Below, piece after piece: positions 35,974 through 46,991 of a stretch of DNA of 64,000 nt. The notes beneath the pieces were generated by a model, which made no database searches, was not told where the DNA came from, and worked only from the letters and a program-made list of their open reading frames with translations. The DNA is from CAVXHQ01 sp963761735 (GTDB taxonomy: Bacteria > Pseudomonadota > Alphaproteobacteria > Rhodobacterales > Rhodobacteraceae), in NCBI GenBank assembly GCA_963761735.1, contig CAVXHQ010000007.1, positions 124,001 to 188,000 of the forward strand. The letters are read 5' to 3'. The position numbers and the translations under genes were made by a program. The first letter of the stretch is position 1, and each line of letters starts with the position of its first letter.

Positions 35974-36945
35974 TCAGCGGTTTTGCGCAAGGTTCCAGCA
36001 GTACAGCGCCATCAGTTCCGTCGCCACATGGGCGCCCGCAATCGCGGTGGCGCCGGTGGCGTCATAGGGCGGCGAAACCTCGACCACGTCGCCGCCGACC
36101 AGATTGATGCCCGCAAGGTCGCGCAGGATCGCCGCCGCCTGCCACGAGGCCAGCCCGCCCCAGACGGGTGTGCCGGTGCCCGGCGCGAAGGCGGGATCCA
36201 GCGCGTCGATGTCGAACGTCAGATAGGTCGGCCCCTGCCCCACGATCTCGCGCGCGCGCGCCGTCACCCAGGCCGCGCCTTTTTCATGCACCGTGCGCGC
36301 GTCGATGAATGCGATGCCGAGATAGTCGTCGCATTCCGTGCGAATGCCGATCTGGACGGAACGCGCGGGGTCGATCAGGCCCAGTTTCACGGCCTTGTAG
36401 GTCCATGTGCCATGGTCGATCCGGCCCATGTCGTCGTCGGCCCACAGATCCGAGTGGGCGTCGAACTGGATCAGGCCAAGGGGGCCGAATTTGGCCGCAT
36501 AGGCGCGCAGGATCGGCAGGGTGATGAAATGATCGCCACCCAGCGTGATCGTGCCCGGCCCGGCACCGAGAATCGTCGCGATGTGATTTTGCAGCCGTGC
36601 GGGAAAAGACGCCACGTCGGCGTAATCGAAGGCCAGATCGCCGTAATCGAGGATCGCGAAATCGCTCAGCGGATCGAACCCGTTCCAGCCGTAGGGCGGA
36701 TCGTAGGGTTGCAGCGCGCTTGCCTCGCGGATCGCGCGGGGGCCAAAACGCGTGCCGGTGCGGTGCGTCACCGCCTGGTCGAACGGCACACCGGTGATGG
36801 CGAGATCGGCACCTGCCAGATCCTTGGAATAGCGCCGCCGCAGGAACGACGTGGCCCCGCCAAAGGCGTTCTCGAATGACAGACCTTTCAGGTCCGGTCG
36901 CGTGAATGCCTGATCCACCTGGGTTTTCGCGTCTTCGAGGGCCAT
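35974..36945 (-). CDS. speB: Agmatinase/arginase-family ureohydrolase
   Basis: A 323-residue ureohydrolase. The binuclear manganese ligands are visible: GGDHFITLP, FDAHSDLW and TFDIDALDPAFAPGTGTP. It hydrolyses a guanidino compound to urea; agmatine is the usual assignment for this length and motif set, but guanidinopropionate, guanidinobutyrate or other guanidino substrates are possible. It stands alone between the DUF1499 gene and mazG. Confidence 0.82.
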   Translation of the reverse strand: MALEDAKTQVDQAFTRPDLKGLSFENAFGGATSFLRRRYSKDLAGADLAITGVPFDQAVTHRTGTRFGPRAIREASALQPYDPPYGWNGFDPLSDFAILDYGDLAFDYADVASFPARLQNHIATILGAGPGTITLGGDHFITLPILRAYAAKFGPLGLIQFDAHSDLWADDDMGRIDHGTWTYKAVKLGLIDPARSVQIGIRTECDDYLGIAFIDARTVHEKGAAWVTARAREIVGQGPTYLTFDIDALDPAFAPGTGTPVWGGLASWQAAAILRDLAGINLVGGDVVEVSPPYDATGATAIAGAHVATELMALYCWNLAQNR

Positions 36946-37168
36946 GTCGTGTCCTTCTGGTCCTGGGGGCCACTGATCCGGGCGGCGCGCTTTTCAGCAG
37001 AACGCCGCCAGCGGGATTCTCGGCAAAATTCGGTTTTCCCGGCAACGGCAGCGCGCGCCTTTCATTTCCGCGACGAAATCGGCGATATGGGGGGCGACGG
37101 GCATATCGGTCTCCGGAAAAACGGAAGGCAACGTGTCCGCGACGTAACCCGCACGCAAGGGGCCTGCA

Positions 37169-38023
37169 ATGCCGTCAGACGACATCCACCCGACCGCCCG
37201 TGACGCCATCATCGCCGACAGATCCGACGATCCGGCCCGCCAGATCACCCGCCTGCTGGCGATCATGGCGCGTCTGCGCGATCCCGTCACGGGCTGTCCC
37301 TGGGACATCGAACAGGATTTCACGAGCATCGCGCCCTATACGATCGAGGAGGCCTACGAGGTCGCCGACGCCATCGCGCGCGCCGACTGGCCGGACCTCG
37401 AAGGCGAACTCGGCGACCTGTTGTTGCAGGCGGTCTATCACGCGCAGATCGGCGCCGAGGCCGGACATTTCACCTTTGGCAGCATCGCGCGCGGCATCGG
37501 CGACAAGATGGTGGCCCGGCATCCGCATGTTTTCGGCGATGAGAATCGCGAAAAGTCCGCCGTGCAGCAGACCGCCGACTGGGAACGCCTGAAGGCCGCC
37601 GAACGGGCGAAACGACAACAGGCGGGCGTGCTCGACGGGGTGGCGCTCGGGCTTCCGGCGCTGACGCGGGCCGTCAAGCTGCAAAAACGGGCGGCGCGGG
37701 TCGGATTCGACTGGCCCGACATCGGCCCCGTTCTGGACAAGATCGCCGAAGAGGCGGCAGAACTGGTCGAGGCACGCGAAACCCTGACGCAGGTGCAGGT
37801 GACCGAGGAGCTGGGCGATCTGATGTTCGTGATGGCGAACCTCGCCCGACACCTCGACATCGACCCGGAGACGGCGCTGCGCGGCGCGAACGCCAAATTC
37901 ACGCGGCGATTCGGCGCGATCGAGGCGCGGCTGGCCGCCGCCGGGACAACGCCGCAGGACAGCACTCTCGCGGAGATGGACGCGATCTGGAACGAGATCC
38001 GCGCGGCGGACAAGGCGGTCTGA
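37169..38023 (+). CDS. mazG: Nucleoside triphosphate pyrophosphohydrolase MazG
   Basis: A 284-residue MazG with two all-alpha NTP-PPase repeats: EEAYEVADAI..EGELGDLLLQAVYHAQIG (N-terminal) and EEAAELVEA..TEELGDLMFVMANLARHL (C-terminal), carrying the ExxE/ExxD metal ligands. The CPWDIEQDFTSIAPYTIEEA start region is canonical. It cleans house by hydrolysing (d)NTPs to monophosphates. The 223 bp upstream hold no gene. Confidence 0.95.
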   Translation: MPSDDIHPTARDAIIADRSDDPARQITRLLAIMARLRDPVTGCPWDIEQDFTSIAPYTIEEAYEVADAIARADWPDLEGELGDLLLQAVYHAQIGAEAGHFTFGSIARGIGDKMVARHPHVFGDENREKSAVQQTADWERLKAAERAKRQQAGVLDGVALGLPALTRAVKLQKRAARVGFDWPDIGPVLDKIAEEAAELVEARETLTQVQVTEELGDLMFVMANLARHLDIDPETALRGANAKFTRRFGAIEARLAAAGTTPQDSTLAEMDAIWNEIRAADKAV

Positions 38024-38048
38024 CGGCACAGAGGCCGCAGCACGGCGC

Positions 38049-38108
38049 GGTCAAAAATACCTGACTATTTAATTCGGGATTGACCAAAGTGTTTTACTCG
38101 GGTTTAGA
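38049..38108 (+). promoter_or_regulatory. Candidate promoter and operator of the iron-type binding protein
   Basis: An AT-rich island. GGTCAA (38049-38054) and TTGACC (38080-38085) form an inverted pair around CCTGACTATTTAATTCGGG. TTGACC also fits a -35 box with TTTAGA/TTAGAT 17-18 bp downstream. The inner partial dyad resembles the kind of site used by iron regulators in this order, but I cannot confirm a consensus by eye. Confidence 0.4.
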
Positions 38109-38147
38109 TGCCGCATCCTGAACTTCCCATCTCACAAGGACCACCCC

Positions 38148-39152
38148 ATGACCCTGCGCACCGCATTGCTCGCCACGGCGACCGTCCTTGTCGCCCTGCC
38201 CGCCGTGGCCGACGTGAACATCTATACCACCCGTCAGCCCGACCTGATCCAACCGGTGATGGATGCCTTCACCGACGCCACCGGTATCGCCGTCAACCTC
38301 GCCTTCGTGGACGAAGGCATCGTCGAACGGCTGGTCGCCGAGGGCAACCGGTCGCCTGCCGATCTGGTGATGACGGTCGATATCGCCAACCTGCAGCAGA
38401 TCGTCGATGCGGGCGTGATCCAGCCGGTGGACAGCGAGATCCTGACCGCCGCGATCCCCGCCAACCTGCGCAGCCCCGACAACATGTGGTTTGCCCTGAC
38501 CAAACGCGCGCGCATTGCCTATGCCAGCCGCGACCGCGTGGCGGACGGCGAGATCACCACCTACGAGGCGCTGACGGGCCCGGAATGGGAAGGCCGACTG
38601 TGCACCCGGTCGGGCGTGCACAACTATAACCTCGCGCTGCTCTCCGCCGTGATCGCGCACCACGGCGAAGAGGCGGCGACCGAATGGGCGGCTGGCATCC
38701 GCGACAACCTCGCCCGGTCGCCAGAGGGCAACGACCGCGCGCAGGTTCGCGCGATCTGGGCCGGCGAATGCGACGTCGCGCTGGGAAATACCTATTACAT
38801 GGGCCTGATGCTGGCCGATCCCGAGCAAACGGAGTGGGCGAACGCCGTGCGGATCGTGTTCCCCGAGTTCGAGGATGGCGGCACCCACGTTAACATCTCG
38901 GGCGTGGCGATGACGCAGGCGGCGCCGAACCGGGACGAGGCGCTGCAGCTGATGGAATACCTCGTATCGGCGGACGCGCAGGCGATCTATGCCGAACTGA
39001 ACCACGAATACCCGGTGATCGACGGGGCCGCCGTATCGGAAATCGTCGCTGAATGGGGCGCGTTTACCGACGACACCATCGGGCTGGACGAAATCGCGAC
39101 GTATCGCGCCGCCGCCCTGCGGATCATGGAAGAGGTGAACTTCGACGGATAG
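38148..39152 (+). CDS. Iron(III)-type ABC transporter substrate-binding protein (FbpA/FutA-like)
   Basis: 334 residues with a signal peptide (cleavage after LPAVA, ~22) and the ferric-binding-protein fold: VNIYTTRQPDLIQPV at the start, RLCTRSGVHNYNL in the middle, and GNTYYMGLM, whose adjacent tyrosines are typical iron ligands. No permease or ATPase gene is adjacent, so it is an orphan binding protein in this window. An AT-rich promoter region with an inverted repeat lies just upstream, suggesting tight regulation. Confidence 0.88.
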   Translation: MTLRTALLATATVLVALPAVADVNIYTTRQPDLIQPVMDAFTDATGIAVNLAFVDEGIVERLVAEGNRSPADLVMTVDIANLQQIVDAGVIQPVDSEILTAAIPANLRSPDNMWFALTKRARIAYASRDRVADGEITTYEALTGPEWEGRLCTRSGVHNYNLALLSAVIAHHGEEAATEWAAGIRDNLARSPEGNDRAQVRAIWAGECDVALGNTYYMGLMLADPEQTEWANAVRIVFPEFEDGGTHVNISGVAMTQAAPNRDEALQLMEYLVSADAQAIYAELNHEYPVIDGAAVSEIVAEWGAFTDDTIGLDEIATYRAAALRIMEEVNFDG

Positions 39153-39171
39153 TGTTCGGGGGGCGCGTCGG

Positions 39172-39220
39172 GGGGCTCTGCCCCGCCTTCGGCCCCCGGG
39201 ATATTTTTGACCAGAAGAAC
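39172..39220. repeat. Rhodobacterales-type intergenic element, copy 2
   Basis: The full form: a G-rich/C-rich inverted part (GGGGGCTCTGCCCC and TTCGGCCCCC) followed by GGGATATTTTTGACCAGAAG. It begins about 20 bp after a stop codon. The stem plus T-run may act as a terminator. Confidence 0.55.
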
Positions 39221-39316
39221 GGGGGGGCGCGGTTTTTGCGCCGCCCCGTTGTTTTTGGGCCTGTCGCGTTGCGGACCAGTGGCGTCCGGACCCTTTCGGT
39301 TCAGAAATGGGTGGGG

Positions 39317-41129
<1,813 letters not shown>

Positions 41130-41164
41130 GGGCGCGAGGTAGAACGTGGCGCGGTGGAGCGCAA

Positions 41165-41178
41165 GACGCCTAGGCGTC
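41165..41178. repeat. 14-bp perfect palindrome at the acyltransferase stop
   Basis: GACGCCTAGGCGTC, centred on the TAG stop of the minus-strand acyltransferase gene. It is too short and lacks a T run for an intrinsic terminator. CTAG-containing sequences also mark the stop of the DUF1499 gene. Confidence 0.5.
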
Positions 41179-41922
41179 GCGGTGCGCCAGCAAAGAGCGG
41201 ATGCGGGCGGCGGGAACGGCGCCGATATCGAGGGCGGTGAACACGTGCAGCGTGTCGAGATCGCGGTCGATGACGGCGGTGTCGCCGACCCAGCCGCCCA
41301 TCGCCAGATAGGCGCGCAGCAGCGGCGGCAGTTGCCGCAGTGCGGTCGTGCGGTCGGCTGCGGCGGGAAAACCGCTTAGCGCAACGATATCGGTGGCGCG
41401 CGTTGCGGGGCGCCGGTCCGCAGGCCCGAGGTGGCGCGCATGCAGGAGTGCCAGAGCCGCAGCATGCGCGCGCGGATCGGCCCCCGGAAACGAGGCACAG
41501 CCGAACAGCGTCTGCGCGCCCGTGTCGCGCATCAGCCCGGCCAGCGTGGTCCAGGCGACGCGCAGCGCCTCGCCGTCCTGCGCGCGCGGATGAATGCAGA
41601 ACCGGCCCAGTTCGGCGAGCACCCCACCCTCGGCGTAAAGTGCCGCCAGATCATAGTATTGCGCGGTGTAGCTATGGCGAAAATCGTCCTGCGTCGCGAA
41701 GGTCGCAAACCGGAAGGTGGCGACAAGCGCACCGGCTGCATCCTCGATCAGCAGGTGGCGGCACCGGACATCGAAGGCGTCGCGGTCGAGGCCGTCGGCA
41801 CGCTCCCGCGCCGCCCCCCGGGTGCAGAAACACAGGTGCCGCAGGGCCTGCGCCCGGCGCAGATCCCCGGCGGTGTCGGCAAACCGGGCGCCGTAGCGCC
41901 CCGGGCGGAGCATCATCGTCAT
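41170..41922 (-). CDS. GNAT-family N-acyltransferase, OlsB-like
   Basis: A 250-residue acyltransferase matching the OlsB (lyso-ornithine lipid synthase)/hemolysin-like GNAT family: FADTAGDLRRAQALRHLCF at the start, CRHLLIEDAAGALVATFRFA, and LAELGRFCIHP..RVAWTTLAGLM. OlsB adds 3-hydroxyacyl from acyl-ACP to ornithine, the first step to ornithine lipids. The start at 41922 (MTMML) matches the domain edge; the longer frame is unlikely. No olsA gene is adjacent. Confidence 0.78.
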   Translation of the reverse strand: MTMMLRPGRYGARFADTAGDLRRAQALRHLCFCTRGAARERADGLDRDAFDVRCRHLLIEDAAGALVATFRFATFATQDDFRHSYTAQYYDLAALYAEGGVLAELGRFCIHPRAQDGEALRVAWTTLAGLMRDTGAQTLFGCASFPGADPRAHAAALALLHARHLGPADRRPATRATDIVALSGFPAAADRTTALRQLPPLLRAYLAMGGWVGDTAVIDRDLDTLHVFTALDIGAVPAARIRSLLAHRDA

Positions 41923-42052
41923 CGCGGTCCTCGCCCCGGTGGTCCGTCCCCGCCTCCGAAAAACACGCCGGCGGTGCCGGAACGTGCCTCCCTTGGCGGG
42001 CGGGTTACTGCGCCCTAGATAAAGACAGGTCAGACAAGAGGATACTACCCAT

Positions 42053-42457
<405 letters not shown>

Positions 42458-42474
42458 AATCGCTGCGGCCTGAC

Positions 42475-42586
42475 ACCGGAAATGCCTCACACCGGAGATT
42501 GCGGACACCGGAAATGCCGGAAACCGGACGTGTCCGAGACCGGATGTGTCGGGGAACCTGGGCTCCTGACACCACGGTCGCCCTGA
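42475..42586. repeat. 16-bp tandem array after msrB (about 7 units)
   Basis: Units start with ACCGGA at 42475, 42491, 42507, 42523 and 42539, all exactly 16 bp apart, with two more diverged units at 42555 and 42571. Unit 1 is ACCGGAAATGCCTCAC. It fills the gap between the msrB and bamE stops. Confidence 0.88.
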
Positions 42587-42602
42587 AATACACCCCGGCG
42601 CT

Positions 42603-43163
42603 CTATTCGTCACCCGACAACAGGGTGCCGGCGTCAAAGTTGCCGAGACTGCCCAGCAGCTGACGAATGAACGTCGTGTCGCGGATGTTATCGTCCGTGA
42701 CGCGGCGTGACAGCACCACGACACGGCCGTCCTGCAGCCCGAACCGCTCGATGTTGCGCATCACGCCGCTGTCGTCGAAGGAGATCGCGAGGACTTCGCG
42801 CTCGGTTTCCTCGGGCTCGAAAAACGCGACGTGCCGGAACCTGCTGGCGACATAATAATATCCCGATCCGTCCAGAACGCCGCCCGATGTGGGGGTGCCG
42901 ACGGTCGTGGCGACGGTTTCGCGGGTATCGACGCCGACCTGCAGCAGCGACAGATCCTCGGCAAGCGGCATATACCCGTGGTCGCGGTAGAGCGTTGTGC
43001 AGGCGGTCACGAGCGTCAGCCCGCCGACGATGACAGCCCGGCGCAGGGCACGTCTGGCGCGGGCGGCCGGCGTCGGCGCCGCAGTGCGGTCGATGCCGGG
43101 ATATTTGGCACCGGTGCTGCCGGCACCCGTGGTGCCGCCCCCATGATCGAGATTTCTGCCCAC
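42603..43163 (-). CDS. bamE: Outer-membrane assembly lipoprotein BamE (SmpA/OmlA)
   Basis: 186 residues. A lipobox (LTLVTAC, Cys at ~55) marks a lipoprotein. The mature part has the SmpA/OmlA features YMPLAEDLSLLQVGVDTRETV and GVLDGSGYYYVASRFRHVAFFEPEE. BamE supports the BAM complex that inserts beta-barrels such as LptD. The N-terminal region before the signal helix is unusually long and Gly/Thr-rich, so the real start may be downstream, or the leader is expanded by low-complexity sequence. Confidence 0.88.
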   Translation of the reverse strand: MGRNLDHGGGTTGAGSTGAKYPGIDRTAAPTPAARARRALRRAVIVGGLTLVTACTTLYRDHGYMPLAEDLSLLQVGVDTRETVATTVGTPTSGGVLDGSGYYYVASRFRHVAFFEPEETEREVLAISFDDSGVMRNIERFGLQDGRVVVLSRRVTDDNIRDTTFIRQLLGSLGNFDAGTLLSGDE

Positions 43164-43380
43164 TGCATCGCCCTCTTGCCCGTCGCGGAGAATAGCCGCG
43201 AAAACCGCCCGGCGACCAACGGTCGGGCCACCCGATCCGCATCCCGAACATACGGCCGTTACCGCATCGTCCCGGCCCGGACGTCAGGGCCGTGCCACAC
43301 CGCACAACGCTTGCCTCGGGGCGGGCCGCCTTTTATGCGCTTATATCAACAGCCGCGCCCACATCAAGAATGGATAACTC

Positions 43381-44010
43381 ATGTCCGCCAACCCTACCGG
43401 CCCCGCCGCCCTGCCCCGTTCGGTGATCCGCCTGGCCGATCTGTCCGCGCGGCACGAGACGCCGGTCTTGTTCACCCCCGACGCGGGTGCACGGGCCGCC
43501 ATTGCGGCAGAGCTTGGCCTCACCGAGGTGCGCAAGTTGCGCCTCGAAGGGCGGCTGATGCCGGAGGGGCGTCACGACTGGCGTCTGTCGGCACGTCTGG
43601 GCGCGACGGTCGTGCAGCCATGCGTCGTGACCCTCGATCCGGTCGTAACCCGCATCGACGAGGATTTGCAGCGCCACTACAGCGCCGATGCCGCCCTGCC
43701 CGAAGGCGCCGAGATCGAGATGCCGGAGGACGACACCGTCGAGCCGCTGCCCGCAAGCGTCGATCTGGTCCGGATCGCCCTCGAGGCGCTGGCCCTTGCG
43801 GTGCCCGATTATCCGCGCGGCGACGGCGTGGCCGAGGTCGACCTGACGGTGACCGAACCGGGGGCCCTCCCGCTCGAGGGCGCCGCACTGAAACCGTTCG
43901 CGGGACTTGCGGGCCTGAGAGCGCGGATACTGGGTGACGACCCGGACCCGGATACAAGGGACGGGCACGGCAAAGGGCCGGCGACGGCATCAGATGACGG
44001 CAGCCGGTAA
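43381..44010 (+). CDS. yceD: YceD/DUF177 family protein
   Basis: A 209-residue protein of the DUF177 family that almost always precedes rpmF. The hallmark is the cysteine segment VVQPCVVTLDPVVTRIDE, and the acidic C-terminal half reads VDLVRIALEALALAVPDYPR. Its role is not settled; links to 23S rRNA accumulation are described for plant and E. coli members. The C-terminal ~25 residues are low complexity and probably not conserved. Confidence 0.88.
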   Translation: MSANPTGPAALPRSVIRLADLSARHETPVLFTPDAGARAAIAAELGLTEVRKLRLEGRLMPEGRHDWRLSARLGATVVQPCVVTLDPVVTRIDEDLQRHYSADAALPEGAEIEMPEDDTVEPLPASVDLVRIALEALALAVPDYPRGDGVAEVDLTVTEPGALPLEGAALKPFAGLAGLRARILGDDPDPDTRDGHGKGPATASDDGSR

Positions 44011-44277
44011 CGGCACCCGATGACGGCGGCACCGACCCGGCCGCGCCACCCCGCGCCGCGCCGTCATTTGCCAAAGGGGGCAGGGCCGCCCGGCCAATGG
44101 AGGCCGCGACGGCAGACCGGGTCTCGACAGAGCCTATGCAAGCCTGTAAGAGGCCGCGAACCACCCCTGCGAACGTCATCGCCGAACCGGTGTGCGCACT
44201 GCACGGGGGCTATCGTTTCATCCGGGCGCGCCATCGGTGCCACCCCGCCTATACCAGATCAGACCAGAGGTTGTGCC

Positions 44278-44484
44278 ATGGCCGTCCAACAGAACAAAGT
44301 CTCCAAATCCCGCCGCAACAATCGTCGTTCGCACGACAGCCTCGTTGCCGCCAACCCCAACGAATGTCCGTCCTGCGGCGAGCTGAAGCGTCCGCACCAC
44401 ATCTGCCCGTCCTGCGGATCCTACGCCGAACGCGAAGTGATCGCGCAACCGACCGGCATCGATCTGGACGACGACGCAGCCTGA
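44278..44484 (+). CDS. rpmF: 50S ribosomal protein L32
   Basis: 68 residues: a basic N-terminus (MAVQQNKVSKSRRNNRRSHD) and a zinc-ribbon made of CPSCGELKRPHHICPSCG. It begins a conserved block with plsX, fabH, ihfA and merR. Confidence 0.97.
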   Translation: MAVQQNKVSKSRRNNRRSHDSLVAANPNECPSCGELKRPHHICPSCGSYAEREVIAQPTGIDLDDDAA

Positions 44485-44668
44485 ACGACCGCGGGAACCG
44501 CCCGCTCGGGCCACCCGCAGCGCCGGCAGGGTGCACAGGTGGTCCGCGCGCGGGATCGCGACAAAACGAGGGTGCCCGAAGCGGCATCCGGAAGATGTTC
44601 GGGCGGCACGCGTCATGTCGAAGTGTCCTGCACCCGAGTACCTTAGGAAATGCCTCAGGGGGCGGCAG

Positions 44669-45928
44669 ATGAATACCGACGCCCGCGACGACCGGACCGG
44701 CCCGAAAATCAGCCCCGAAGGTCTGACCGGCCCAGAACCCGGAACCGGCCCGGAAACCCCGATCGGTGCCGGCAGCCAGACCGGTCCTGACAACCAGACC
44801 GCTCCTGCCCGGGACGCGGGGCCTGTCGTGCTTTCCGTCGATGCCATGGGCGGCGACAACGGACCCGGTGTGGTCGTCGCGGGTCTCGAGAAATTTCTGC
44901 GCAAGGAACCCGCCGCGCGCATCCTGCTGCACGGCCCCGAGGCCGAACTGGCGCCGCTGGTCGACAAGGCCGGCCTGAAAGACCGGATCACCGTCGTCCA
45001 TGCCGCCCAGACCGTCGCCATGACCGACAAGCCGGGCCATGTGATGCGCAACGGCAAGGACACCTCGATGTGGTCGGCGATCGAGGCGGTGCGTGACGGC
45101 CGCGCGGCCTCGGTGGTCAGTTGCGGCAACACCGGCGCGCTGATGGCCGTCGCGATGATCCGCCTGCGCCGGGCCGAGGGTGTCAACCGCCCCGCCATCG
45201 CCTGCCTGTGGCCGTCGCACAATCCGGCCGGTTTCAACGTCATGCTCGACGTCGGCGCCGATATCCGCGCCGATGCGCAGGATCTGCTGACCTTCGCGAT
45301 GATGGGTGCCGCCTATGCGCGCAACGGCCTCGGCGTCGCGCGTCCGCGGATCGGCCTGCTGAACGTCGGCACCGAAGAGCACAAGGGCCGTGCCGAACTC
45401 AAGGACGCGGCAGACCTGATGGAGGCGGCGGGCGAAATCGGCGAGTTCGACTATGTCGGGTTCGTCGAGGGCGGCGACCTGCCGTCGGCCCGTGTCGATG
45501 TGATCGTCACCGACGGGTTTACCGGCAATATCGCCCTGAAGACCGGCGAAGGCACGGCCACGCTGATCTCGGGCCTGCTGCGCACCGCCCTGAAACGGAC
45601 GCCGCTGTCGATGCTGGGCGCCCTGCTCGCGCGCGGGTCCCTGCAGGGGCTGCGCAAGCGGATCGACCCGAGGCGGGTGAACGGCGGCGTGTTCCTTGGC
45701 CTTAACGCCACCGTCATCAAAAGCCACGGGTCCGCCGATGCCACCGGAATCGCCGCGGCTACAGCGCTGTCCTGGCAATTGGCGCAAAGCGGCTTTACCC
45801 GGCGCGTTGCGGCCCGCCTTGCCGCCGCCGCCGAAATTACCCGGATCACCGCGCCGGACGACGAACGTGCGGCGTCCGACAGCGCCGCCGCCGGGGAAAA
45901 AACCTCAGGCACGGGAGGCGAAGCATGA
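44669..45928 (+). CDS. plsX: Phosphate acyltransferase PlsX
   Basis: A 419-residue enzyme that makes acyl-phosphate from acyl-ACP for phospholipid synthesis. The core begins at about residue 54 with VVLSVDAMGGDNGPG and contains VSCGNTGALMA and DGFTGNIALKTGEG. The first ~50 residues are an extra low-complexity tail of hexapeptide units (TGPEPG, TGPETP, IGAGSQ, TGPDNQ, TAPARD). It overlaps fabH by 4 bp. Confidence 0.95.
   Translation: MNTDARDDRTGPKISPEGLTGPEPGTGPETPIGAGSQTGPDNQTAPARDAGPVVLSVDAMGGDNGPGVVVAGLEKFLRKEPAARILLHGPEAELAPLVDKAGLKDRITVVHAAQTVAMTDKPGHVMRNGKDTSMWSAIEAVRDGRAASVVSCGNTGALMAVAMIRLRRAEGVNRPAIACLWPSHNPAGFNVMLDVGADIRADAQDLLTFAMMGAAYARNGLGVARPRIGLLNVGTEEHKGRAELKDAADLMEAAGEIGEFDYVGFVEGGDLPSARVDVIVTDGFTGNIALKTGEGTATLISGLLRTALKRTPLSMLGALLARGSLQGLRKRIDPRRVNGGVFLGLNATVIKSHGSADATGIAAATALSWQLAQSGFTRRVAARLAAAAEITRITAPDDERAASDSAAAGEKTSGTGGEA
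44696..44815 (+). repeat. 18-bp in-frame repeats at the plsX N-terminus
   Basis: Units at 44726, 44744, 44762, 44780 and 44798, each 18 bp, encode six-residue Thr-Gly-Pro-type repeats; an earlier unit lies at 44696 before a 12-bp spacer. Confidence 0.8.
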
Positions 45929-46896
45929 CGTTGCGCGCCGTCGTCCGGGGCATCGGACATTACCTGCCCGACCGCGTCGTCGAGAACGCCGAATTCGAAA
46001 ACTGGGTCGACACCTCGGACGAATGGATCCGCAGCCGCTCGGGCATCGAACGCCGGCATTTCGCCGCCGAGGGCGAGATGACCTCGCATCTGGCGACCAA
46101 GGCGGCCCTTGCCGCACTGGCCTCGGCGGATATGGTCGCGGACGACCTCGACGCGATCATCCTGGCGACGTCGACGGCGGATTTCACCTTTCCGTCCGCT
46201 GCGACGATGGTGCAGCACGCCCTTGGCATGACGCGCGGCTTTGCCTTCGATGTGCAGGCGGTCTGCGCGGGTTTCGTCTATGCGCTCGCCAATGCAAACG
46301 CGCTGATCGTCTCGGGTCAGGCAAAACGGGTCATGGTGATCGGCGCCGAGACGTTCTCGCGCCTGATGGACTGGGACGACCGCGCGACGAGCGTGCTGTT
46401 CGGCGACGGCGCGGGCGCGCTGATCCTCGAGGCGGCGCAGGGCAACGGCACCACCGCCGACCGTGGTATCCTGGCCACCGACCTGCATTCAGACGGCGCG
46501 CACCGCGATCTGTTGTATGTTGATGGCGGCATCGCCACGGGCAGTACCGGTGTGCTGAAAATGGAGGGCCGCGAGGTTTTCCGCCACGCCGTCGAGAAAC
46601 TGGCGCAGACGGCGCATGACGCGCTGGCAAGCGTCGGTCTGGGCGCGGATGACGTCGACTGGGTCGTGCCGCATCAGGCGAACATCCGCATCATTCAGTC
46701 GACGGCCCGCAAGCTGGGCGTGCCGATGGAGCGGGTCGTGGTCACGGTGCAGGATCACGGCAATACATCCGCCGCGTCGATCCCGCTGGCCCTGTCGGTG
46801 GGGGCCGCGCGCGGTCAGATAAAGCGCGGCGACCTGCTGGTGACAGAGGCGATCGGCGGCGGTCTTGCCTGGGGGTCCGTCGTGCTGCGCTGGTAG
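45925..46896 (+). CDS. fabH: 3-oxoacyl-ACP synthase III
   Basis: A 323-residue KAS III that starts fatty-acid synthesis from acetyl-CoA and malonyl-ACP. The catalytic triad is visible: Cys in FDVQAVCAGFVYAL, His in WVVPHQANIRI and Asn in DHGNTSAASIP. It overlaps plsX (ATGA). Confidence 0.97.
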   Translation: MTLRAVVRGIGHYLPDRVVENAEFENWVDTSDEWIRSRSGIERRHFAAEGEMTSHLATKAALAALASADMVADDLDAIILATSTADFTFPSAATMVQHALGMTRGFAFDVQAVCAGFVYALANANALIVSGQAKRVMVIGAETFSRLMDWDDRATSVLFGDGAGALILEAAQGNGTTADRGILATDLHSDGAHRDLLYVDGGIATGSTGVLKMEGREVFRHAVEKLAQTAHDALASVGLGADDVDWVVPHQANIRIIQSTARKLGVPMERVVVTVQDHGNTSAASIPLALSVGAARGQIKRGDLLVTEAIGGGLAWGSVVLRW

Positions 46897-46991
46897 CGCC
46901 GGGGTGCGGGAATGCGCCCGTGCCAAGCGCTTGATATTGACTCTGATTTTGTACCCCGTCTACGGTACGTCATGATGCGGGAGATTTGCCG

